Shown here: positions 7,878-13,834 of the stretch, piece by piece
Position numbering within the stretch: the stretch's first letter is position 1
Layout: the number at the start of each line of letters is the position of its first letter
Assembly: GCA_964529855.1 (NCBI GenBank)
Contig: CAZGZU010000009.1
Coordinates: 1 to 24,942, forward strand
Direction of reading: 5' to 3'
Source of the DNA: CAZGZU01 sp964529855
GTDB lineage: Bacteria > Patescibacteriota > Minisyncoccia > Portnoybacterales > UBA2143
Length of the DNA stretch: 24,942 bases
Position numbers and translations under genes: made by a program
The notes under the pieces: model-generated
The model's input: the letters and a program-made list of their open reading frames with translations, nothing else
Database searches by the model: none
What the model was told of the DNA's origin: nothing

Positions 7878-8340
7878 CAGCCATTTCACCTCCTCCCACT
7901 GTTATTTTCTCAGCGACTTTTTTTAATTCCTCAATGCTCTTTTGGGGTCCCATCTGCGTAGAAATATACCCCTGGTATTTCTCAAAGAAGATCTTTTTCT
8001 CAGGATGCATATCTTTAAAATCTTTACCCAGGCCATACAAAGGATAAAGTTTGATATGACTATGGTTTATGCCGGTGCCTTCGGCTACCAGAGCAACCCT
8101 TTCCACTCCCAACCCCTTTTCCAGAATCCTGGAAACTTTTTTGGCTGCCAGGATAAACTTTTTGTAAACTTCCTCGGGCATATCAAAAACATAAGAATCA
8201 TAATGTTTTTTTGTCAGAACAATGGTCATTCCTTCAGTATTGGGAAAAACGTCTAAAATAGCCAAGAAATCTTTATCTTGCCAAATCTTTACGGATTCAA
8301 TCTCTCCTTTGACGATTTTACAAAAAAGACACGTGCTCAT
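7870..8340 (-). CDS. HIT-family nucleotide hydrolase/transferase with variant His triad
   Basis: A 156-residue HIT protein. The N-terminal CLFCKIVKGEI has the two Cys of the HINT-type zinc site, FLAILDVFPNTEGMTIVLTK is the conserved core, and the active site reads GTGINHSHIKLYPLYG. The usual H-x-H-x-H triad is therefore H-S-H-I-K: the central, catalytic His is kept but the third is Lys. Family members hydrolyse AMP-linked compounds; the substrate here is unknown. It starts inside the end of hisS (ATGA overlap) and is itself overlapped by the small membrane protein gene. About 45 extra C-terminal residues follow the active site. Confidence 0.88.
   Translation of the reverse strand: MSTCLFCKIVKGEIESVKIWQDKDFLAILDVFPNTEGMTIVLTKKHYDSYVFDMPEEVYKKFILAAKKVSRILEKGLGVERVALVAEGTGINHSHIKLYPLYGLGKDFKDMHPEKKIFFEKYQGYISTQMGPQKSIEELKKVAEKITVGGGEMADE
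7886..7893 (-). promoter_or_regulatory. Shine-Dalgarno GGAGGTGA deciding the start at 7877
   Basis: A full-length complement of the 16S rRNA 3' end, located within the last codons of the HIT gene, 8 nt before ATG 7877. It rules out the GTG at 7889, which overlaps it. Confidence 0.75.
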
Positions 8341-9728
8341 TTTTTAAGTCGTTTCTTAACTTCCTGAACGGCCTTATCCAAAGGGACAACTTCCTGGCTG
8401 CGCGAGACCATATCCCGGATAATAATCGTCTCATCCAGGGCCTCCTTTTGTCCCAGGATTAAAGCAAAACGCGCCTGCAATTTGTCAGCTATCTTTAGCT
8501 GGGCTTTAATGGTATTTTGACTGAAAGAGCTGACTGTTCGCAAACCGGCCTGGCGCAACCCCTCAAATAGCTTCAAAGATTTCTTTTTGCCCAAATCGCC
8601 TAACTGGACCAGAAAAATCAAAGGACGTTTTCTGGGAGAAATTTTAATTTCTCTCTCTTTGATTAAATTGACCATCCTGTCCAAACCGATGGCCAAACCA
8701 ACGGCCGGAGTATCTTTGCCTCCCAAAAGTTTAACCAGACCGTCATAGCGACCGCCGCCCCCTAAAGCAATCTGGCGGGCCTCCTCGCCTTCCGGCCAGA
8801 ATTCAAAAACCGTTTTGGTATAATAGTCCAGTCCGCGGACCAAAGAATGATTAAGTATATAGGGGATTTCCAATTCATCCAAATACTCCAAAACGTTCTT
8901 AAAATGCTCGTGACAATCTTCACATAAATGGTCAATTATCTGGGGAGCTTCTTTGGCTATACGGACACATTTGTCTTCCTTACAATCCAATAATCTTAAA
9001 GGATTCTGGCTAAGTCGCCGCTGACAATTAGCGCAGATTTCTTTTTTCCTGCTGCGATAGAAACTTACCAGCGTTTTCCGATAATTAGGGCGACATTGGG
9101 GACAGCCAATACTATTAATCTGCGTAATCAGATTTTTAAGACCCAATTCTTTGCTCACCGAAAAGAACAACTGGATTAATTGAGCGTCAAGTATCGGGTC
9201 TTTCTCGCCAATAATTTCCAGATTGGCCTGATGAGATTGACGATAGCGTCCCTTTTGGGGCCGTTCATAACGAAAAATGGGGCCTAAGCTGTATAATTTT
9301 ACGGGATGCGGCCAGCTGGATAAACCGTTTTCCAAATAAGCTCTGATAATGGCCGGCGTGAATTCCGGACGGAGGGCCAAACGCTCACCACCTTTGGTCC
9401 TGAGGGTATACATCTCTTTTTCAACAATATCAGTATAAGCGCCCATTCCTTTAATAAATAAACCAGCCTCTTCAAAAATAGGCGTATCTATTTGTTCAAA
9501 GCCATAGGCCTCGGCCACGTTTCTAATTATCTGCCTGACCCTGCTCCAATAAAGCTGCTCTTGAGGTAAAATGTCTCTCACTCCTTTGGGGGCCTGGAAG
9601 GTTCTCTTTGTCCGCGGTCTGGGCTTAGGACTGGACTTTGACCGGGCAGATTTAGCTCTGGATTTGGGCTTTGACCTGGCGCCGGCTCTGGTTTTGGGTT
9701 TTGGTTTGGTTTTGGTGCTTTTAGGCAT
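8337..9728 (-). CDS. hisS: Histidine-tRNA ligase with basic N-terminal tail
   Basis: Class II synthetase charging tRNA-His. The catalytic core starts at about residue 43 (FQAPKGVRDILP). Motif 2 is GPIFRYERPQKGRYRQSHQ, the histidine motifs are LVRGLDYYTKTVFEF and ALGGGGRYDGLV, and motif 3 is GLAIGLDRM. A C-terminal anticodon-binding domain follows. An internal segment has four Cys pairs (CPQC, CANC, CKEDKC, CEDC) that could bind zinc. Residues 1-42 are an added low-complexity tail of Lys, Arg, Ser and Pro, absent from typical HisRS. A GGAGG 13 nt upstream supports the long start, although a shorter start cannot be excluded. It lies 5 nt after lepB and overlaps the HIT gene by 4 nt. Confidence 0.95.
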   Translation of the reverse strand: MPKSTKTKPKPKTRAGARSKPKSRAKSARSKSSPKPRPRTKRTFQAPKGVRDILPQEQLYWSRVRQIIRNVAEAYGFEQIDTPIFEEAGLFIKGMGAYTDIVEKEMYTLRTKGGERLALRPEFTPAIIRAYLENGLSSWPHPVKLYSLGPIFRYERPQKGRYRQSHQANLEIIGEKDPILDAQLIQLFFSVSKELGLKNLITQINSIGCPQCRPNYRKTLVSFYRSRKKEICANCQRRLSQNPLRLLDCKEDKCVRIAKEAPQIIDHLCEDCHEHFKNVLEYLDELEIPYILNHSLVRGLDYYTKTVFEFWPEGEEARQIALGGGGRYDGLVKLLGGKDTPAVGLAIGLDRMVNLIKEREIKISPRKRPLIFLVQLGDLGKKKSLKLFEGLRQAGLRTVSSFSQNTIKAQLKIADKLQARFALILGQKEALDETIIIRDMVSRSQEVVPLDKAVQEVKKRLKK

Positions 9729-9733
9729 TTACT

Positions 9734-10270
9734 TTAAAAAACCTCCATTTCGTTAAGGGGCCAGGCGCGCAGCCAGACCCGACCGATAATATCCTGACGG
9801 GGGAGAAGGCCCCATTGGCGGGAATCAGAACTGGCCTGACGATTATCGCCTAAAACAAAATACTCCTCTTCGCCCAATTCAAGCTTAATATTTCCCCAGG
9901 TGATTGTCTTCTCCGGCAAATAGGCGGATTCCTCCAGAATCATCCCTTGAGGAAAATCCGAATTATAGATAATGACCTGACTCTCTTTAATCTCAACTGT
10001 CTCGCCAGGCAGGCCAATGACTCTTTTAATATAATACTGGGAAGTATCCAAAGGATATTTAAAAACAATCACCTCTCCCCTGATCGGCTCTTCAAAGCGA
10101 TAGCTAATTTCATTGATAAGCAAATATTGAGCATTGGCAAAATTAGGCTCCATGGAGGCGCCCCGAACAAAGAAAGGTTGAATTAAGTAATAACGAATCG
10201 GGATAATAATCGCTAAAGAAATAACCACTATCTTAACAATTTCCCAGATAAAAGCGAATATCTTTTTCAT
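9734..10270 (-). CDS. lepB: Signal peptidase I
   Basis: Membrane-anchored Ser/Lys protease that cleaves signal peptides from exported proteins. One N-terminal membrane helix (about 9-30) precedes GASMEPNF with nucleophile Ser39. YYIKRVIGLPGE provides the general base Lys82, and VLGDNRQASSDSRQWG is box E. At 178 residues it is the compact Gram-positive/SipS-like size. It is the first gene of the lepB-hisS-HIT operon, with AAGG 8 nt before ATG. Upstream on the same strand is GATTATACCAAG (10280-10291), which also precedes dprA. Confidence 0.94.
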   Translation of the reverse strand: MKKIFAFIWEIVKIVVISLAIIIPIRYYLIQPFFVRGASMEPNFANAQYLLINEISYRFEEPIRGEVIVFKYPLDTSQYYIKRVIGLPGETVEIKESQVIIYNSDFPQGMILEESAYLPEKTITWGNIKLELGEEEYFVLGDNRQASSDSRQWGLLPRQDIIGRVWLRAWPLNEMEVF

Positions 10271-10347
10271 ATAATAGACCTTGGTATAATCACCTGGTCG
10301 TCATTTTAACTTATTTGCCGAAAAAAATCAAACCCTCTTAATCCTTT

Positions 10348-10376
10348 TTGTGCTCCTCAATTAAATCTGGTATACT
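10348..10376 (+). promoter_or_regulatory. Promoter of the LCP gene (leaderless type)
   Basis: TTGTGC (10348-10353), 17-nt spacer, TATACT (10371-10376). The expected transcript start falls at or just before ATG 10385, and beyond the alternative ATG at 10379. Confidence 0.65.
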
Positions 10377-10384
10377 TTATGGCA

Positions 10385-11503
10385 ATGACTGACTACAAAC
10401 AAATTAATCGTTTAATAAAAAAAGGATTGTTTGATGAACGATTAAAAGCTCAAAGACAAAAGAAGAAAAAAGAAAAAACTTTGAAAATTGCCTGTTTATT
10501 TGTTTCCAGTTTTATTATCGTAATCCTGGCTGTCTTTGTTTGCCAACTGACCTCTTCTTCGTCCGCGGAAATCTCCGCAAACAAAACTCTCTCAGGCCAG
10601 GCAGCCAATGAAGAGAGCAAAGAGAGCAAAATGAAGATCGCTTTAAAAGCAATCTTGCCTTTTAAGACGGAAAAAGACGAATCACCCATTAATATTCTGG
10701 TTTTGGGCAGGCCTGGCCAGGGCTATGCCGGCCAAAATCTAACTGATACGATTATCCTGGCTCATCTGGAACCGGCTGACCAAAAAGTCGTTTTGGTTTC
10801 TCTGCCCCGCGACCTGCTGGTTAGAATACCCGGCACACAGTCAGATTCTGGAGCCGGTCTGACTAAAATCAATGCCCTTTACAATCTAAAAGGCATTGAA
10901 GGGCTCAAGGGGAAAATAAAAGAAATCACCGGGCTGACGGTTGACCATCACGTTTTAATTGACCTGGTGGTAGCCGAGGAAATAATCACTTTGGTTGACG
11001 GCCTTAATGTCTATGTTCCCCAGGATATCTATGACCCGTATTTTCCCGGGCCAAATTATACCTATCAAACGTTTAATCTGGCTGCTGGTTGGCGTTATTT
11101 AGACGGACCGACCACTCTTAAATATATCAGAACCCGTTATACCTCGCCTAACGGCGACTTCGACCGGATGGCCCGCCAGCAACAAATTATCCAGCTTCTT
11201 AAACAAAAAGTACTCGGCCTTAATCTTCTCTGGGATTTACCAACCTATCTGAAAATCTTCAGCTCTCTTAGAGACCACATTGAAACGGATTTGGGCTTAT
11301 TTGAAATGACATCTCTTTGGCAATTTGCCAAAAAAATAGACCATAATCAAATAATCAGTTTAGTCATTGATAAAAAAGAAACAAACCTGTTAACCGGCGG
11401 TTTAGTTCCTTTTGGCCAGCAAATGGCTTCGGTTGTTTATCCTAAAGCAGGCCAGGGGAATTATGAGGCAGTACAAGAATACATTAAGGAGTTTGTTGAC
11501 TAA
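10385..11503 (+). CDS. LytR-CpsA-Psr (LCP) family cell-envelope glycopolymer transferase
   Basis: Single-pass membrane enzyme predicted to attach undecaprenyl-linked glycopolymers to the cell wall. A basic cytoplasmic start (about 35 residues) is followed by one helix (IACLFVSSFIIVILAVFVC) and then the extracellular LCP domain: LTDTIILAHL (Asp for Mg), LVSLPRDLLVRIP (Arg contacting pyrophosphate), KINALY, and YIRTRYTSPNGDFDRMARQQ. At 372 residues it is of normal length. An in-frame ATG at 10379 is only 2 nt after the -10, so ATG 10385, 8 nt after it, is preferred; no Shine-Dalgarno precedes either. The structured RNA element begins 2 nt after the stop. Confidence 0.9.
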   Translation: MTDYKQINRLIKKGLFDERLKAQRQKKKKEKTLKIACLFVSSFIIVILAVFVCQLTSSSSAEISANKTLSGQAANEESKESKMKIALKAILPFKTEKDESPINILVLGRPGQGYAGQNLTDTIILAHLEPADQKVVLVSLPRDLLVRIPGTQSDSGAGLTKINALYNLKGIEGLKGKIKEITGLTVDHHVLIDLVVAEEIITLVDGLNVYVPQDIYDPYFPGPNYTYQTFNLAAGWRYLDGPTTLKYIRTRYTSPNGDFDRMARQQQIIQLLKQKVLGLNLLWDLPTYLKIFSSLRDHIETDLGLFEMTSLWQFAKKIDHNQIISLVIDKKETNLLTGGLVPFGQQMASVVYPKAGQGNYEAVQEYIKEFVD

Positions 11504-11504
11504 A

Positions 11505-11680
11505 AGAAGCTTGCCATGACTATTTCAAGAAGATAGATGGCAAAAGACAGCATTTAAGAATAGAAAGAGAAGAATAATCTGTCTTTTGTCATCTGAAGAA
11601 GCGGCGTGATTAGATTAAAGGAGAATTCAGATTAACTTTCCAGCCGCTGCGACTTCGAGAAATAGTTAGGGCAAGCTTCT
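11505..11680 (+). ncRNA. Unidentified structured RNA, copy 1 (three-way junction) before pth
   Basis: No ORF lies here, yet three nested pairings account for most bases. P1 pairs 11505-11526 with 11659-11680: 22 steps, one A.G mismatch, one G.U. P2 pairs 11535-11550 with 11579-11594: 16 steps, one G.U, with a 28-nt purine-rich loop. P3 pairs 11595-11598 with 11653-11656 and 11600-11605 with 11643-11648. Junction strands are 8, 0 and 2 nt. Both wobble pairs are G.U when read on the plus strand and would be A.C mismatches on the minus strand, which supports plus-strand RNA. No U-tract follows P1, so it may be an intercistronic or 5' UTR element of pth (ATG 20 nt downstream, no clear Shine-Dalgarno) rather than a separate transcript. 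I do not recognise the family. Confidence 0.72.
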
Positions 11681-11700
11681 GGAATGCGCTACAAAAAACC

Positions 11701-12219
11701 ATGAAATTAATCGTTGGCTTGGGTAATCCGGGAAATAAATATGAAAAAACCAGACACAATCTGGGCTTTATGGTCGTGGATTTGCTGGCCGGCGATGAAA
11801 AATGGCGAGAAAGCAAAAAAGCCGACTGTCTTTATGTCAAAAAACAAATGGCTGCCCAGGATGTAGAACTTGTTAAACCGCTGACCTATATGAATAACTC
11901 TGGACAGACAGTCAGTTACCTTCAAAAAAAACATTATCTTAATCCTAAAGACATCATTGTCATTCATGATGACATTGACCTGGCCTTGGGAGAAATGAAA
12001 ATACAGGAGGGTCGGGGGGCAGCCGGCCATAAAGGCGTCCAGTCAATTATTGAACAACTGGGCACCCGGGATTTTGTCAGAGTAAGAGTCGGCATCCGAC
12101 CAATTGAACTGTCAGTGGACACGGAGAAATTTGTTCTGCAAAAATTCACTCCCGAAGAAACAAAAATTATTCAGGAAACAATAACAAAAGCCGTCCCGAT
12201 GATTGAGACGGCTTTGTAA
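11701..12219 (+). CDS. pth: Peptidyl-tRNA hydrolase
   Basis: Releases tRNA from peptidyl-tRNAs that drop off ribosomes. The 172-residue Pth shows VGLGNPGNKYEKTRHNLGF (Asn9, catalytic His19), KPLTYMNNSG (substrate-binding Asn), IVIHDDIDL (Asp paired with the His), and GRGAAGHKGVQSI. In the last motif the Asn of the common GHNG is Lys. It lacks a normal Shine-Dalgarno and lies 20 nt after the structured RNA, which could control its translation. Its last codons form one arm of a terminator hairpin shared with the convergent small gene. Confidence 0.94.
   Translation: MKLIVGLGNPGNKYEKTRHNLGFMVVDLLAGDEKWRESKKADCLYVKKQMAAQDVELVKPLTYMNNSGQTVSYLQKKHYLNPKDIIVIHDDIDLALGEMKIQEGRGAAGHKGVQSIIEQLGTRDFVRVRVGIRPIELSVDTEKFVLQKFTPEETKIIQETITKAVPMIETAL
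12186..12215. terminator. Bidirectional terminator between pth and the convergent small membrane gene
   Basis: A 9-bp stem (AAAGCCGTC/GACGGCTTT, 12187-12195 with 12207-12215) with an 11-nt loop, inside the end of pth. On the minus strand it is followed by TTTTGTTATTGTTT, a good U-tract. The plus-strand tract is poor. Confidence 0.6.
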
Positions 12220-12243
12220 TCTCAACTCCCCCTTATCTTTCCT

Positions 12244-12486
12244 TTAGTAGAGCTGATGGCGGACAGACAATAAATTGTAAAAGAAATTGACTAGAGCGGC
12301 CAGAAACATCATACCCAGTCCTGTCCAAATCAGTAAAGGATTTGGGGCATCTGTGATGACAACCTCCTCCTGTGAAAAAAGAGTGTAATACTGACCATAA
12401 TCATCTCCGCCATTTCCGGCAAAGGCCACCATAAGACCAAAAAGGCCTAAACAGAATAAAACTGTCTTTAAAACTTTTCTTTTCAT
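12244..12486 (-). CDS. Small membrane protein (80 residues), function unknown
   Basis: An N-terminal hydrophobic segment (KTVLFCLGLFGLMVAFAG, residues 7-24) could be a signal sequence or membrane helix. It is followed by a short polar acidic stretch with DDYGQYYTLFSQEE and a second hydrophobic helix (LLIWTGLGMMFLAALVNFFY). AGGAGG 5 nt before the ATG gives a clear start. It is the only minus-strand gene between the LCP gene and topA, and it separates pth from dprA. The second structured RNA lies upstream on the opposite strand. No family recognised. Confidence 0.65.
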   Translation of the reverse strand: MKRKVLKTVLFCLGLFGLMVAFAGNGGDDYGQYYTLFSQEEVVITDAPNPLLIWTGLGMMFLAALVNFFYNLLSVRHQLY

Positions 12487-12537
12487 TCCTGCCTCCTGTT
12501 CTGAATAATTAAAATGTTAAAAAACCCGTTAATCTCC

Positions 12538-12695
12538 TTTAGCCTGCCTAGGGGATTAGCCCCGCACCTTTCAAGAATAACAAAATCTTGAACGAATTTG
12601 TTAATAAAAACAATTCTTGAAAGGCGCGGGGCTTAGGCCTCACTAAATCGTAGGAGGGGTTGATTCAGGTATTGACCTTCCCCAGGCAGGCTAAA
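12538..12695 (+). ncRNA. Unidentified structured RNA, copy 2, upstream of dprA
   Basis: P1 pairs 12538-12554 with 12680-12695: 16 bp, one bulged A at 12550. P2 pairs 12558-12578 with 12613-12633: 20 Watson-Crick pairs and one A.C mismatch, with a 34-nt loop that can itself form AACAAA/TTTGTT. The 3' domain 12634-12679 can form short hairpins such as AGGT/ACCT (12667-12670 with 12675-12678). Plus strand is assigned because P1 and the 3' domain align with the copy at 11505-11680 in that orientation. Against this, the single A.C in P2 would be a G.U on the minus strand. P1 ends 30 nt before the dprA ATG, an arrangement similar to copy 1 and pth. Confidence 0.65.
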
Positions 12696-12725
12696 ACAGA
12701 TTAACAACATCAAGATTATACCAAG

Positions 12726-13829
12726 ATGACGAAATTTGTCAATGCAGAGGCCAAATATTTCAATGCCTTTAATTTGATTGAAGGCCTTGGTCCAATTGCC
12801 TTCAAAAAATTACTGACTCATTTTGATTCCCTGGCAGAGGCCTGGTCAGCTGACCTGAGCCAATTGGGACAAACCGGCTTAAGTCAATCCCTTCTTGACC
12901 AAATTAGGAAACAACGTCCCCGGATTAATCCGGATTGGGAAATGGAAAGACTGAGCAAAGAGAATATCAATCTAATCACCATTCAAGATAAAAGTTATCC
13001 CAAAATCCTTAAGGAAATCTACGGCCCGCCGGCTCTGCTCTATGTCCGAGGCGAACTCCAACCGGCTGACCGAACAAGCCTGGCTGTTGTCGGCACTAGA
13101 AAGCTCTCTGCTTACGGCCAACAGATTACTCCTCAAATAACGGCTGACTTAACGCAAGCCGGTCTAACTATCGTCAGCGGTTTAGCCAAAGGCATTGACA
13201 CCTTAGCCCATCAGACAGCTCTCAAAGCGGGTGGTCGGACCATCGCCGTCCTGGGTTCAGGTTTAAATAATATCTATCCGGCGGTCAACCAACGCCTGGC
13301 TGAAGAAATCAGCCATCAGGGAGCAGTTATCAGCGAATTCCCCATTGACACTGAACCGTTAGCCCAACATTTCCCTCAACGCAATCGTATTGTTTCCGGA
13401 CTAAGTTTGGGTGTCCTGGTCATTGAAGCGCCGGAAAAAAGCGGCGCTCTGCTTACGGCCAAAGAGGCCCTGGAACAAAACAGAGATGTTTTTGCCGTCC
13501 CCGGACATATTTTCTCTCAATATTCTCTGGGCCCTAACAATCTGATTAAAATGGGGGCCAAACTGGTCAGTCAAGCCAATGACATTCTGGAAGAACTTAA
13601 TTTACCCGCTATTCCTTCAAAAAAAACTCCTGGCAAACAAAGCAAGACGCCAACCAGCCAGGAAGAAAAACTGATTTTAAAACAACTCTCCAAGGAAGCC
13701 GTCCACATTGACAAAATTATTATTCAAACTAAACTATCTACCAATGTAGTTAATGCAACCCTGACCTTAATGGAAATGAAAGGCCGGGTAAAAAACCTGG
13801 GAGGAAATAATTACGTGCTAATGCCTTAA
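12726..13829 (+). CDS. dprA: DNA processing protein DprA (Smf)
   Basis: Single-stranded DNA-binding protein that loads RecA on incoming DNA in natural transformation. It has an N-terminal helix-hairpin-helix-like segment (FNLIEGLGPIAFKKLL). The Rossmann-fold core carries AVVGTRKLSAYGQQ, IVSGLAKGIDTLAHQ, VLGSGLNNIYPAVN, HFPQRNRIVSGLS and APEKSGALLTAKEA. After a polar linker near residue 300 comes a C-terminal winged-helix domain to residue 367. No Shine-Dalgarno; GATTATACCAAG lies right before the ATG, with GATTAT a possible -10 but no good -35. TopA follows after 5 nt, a common bacterial pairing. Confidence 0.95.
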   Translation: MTKFVNAEAKYFNAFNLIEGLGPIAFKKLLTHFDSLAEAWSADLSQLGQTGLSQSLLDQIRKQRPRINPDWEMERLSKENINLITIQDKSYPKILKEIYGPPALLYVRGELQPADRTSLAVVGTRKLSAYGQQITPQITADLTQAGLTIVSGLAKGIDTLAHQTALKAGGRTIAVLGSGLNNIYPAVNQRLAEEISHQGAVISEFPIDTEPLAQHFPQRNRIVSGLSLGVLVIEAPEKSGALLTAKEALEQNRDVFAVPGHIFSQYSLGPNNLIKMGAKLVSQANDILEELNLPAIPSKKTPGKQSKTPTSQEEKLILKQLSKEAVHIDKIIIQTKLSTNVVNATLTLMEMKGRVKNLGGNNYVLMP

Positions 13830-13834
13830 AATTT

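Noticed and set aside
11505..11680. Interpretation of the pth-upstream element as a CRISPR array, tmRNA, RNase P RNA or 6S RNA
   Set aside because: There are no regularly spaced direct repeats, no tRNA-like ends or tag frame, it is too short for RNase P, and the fold is branched rather than the single rod of 6S RNA.
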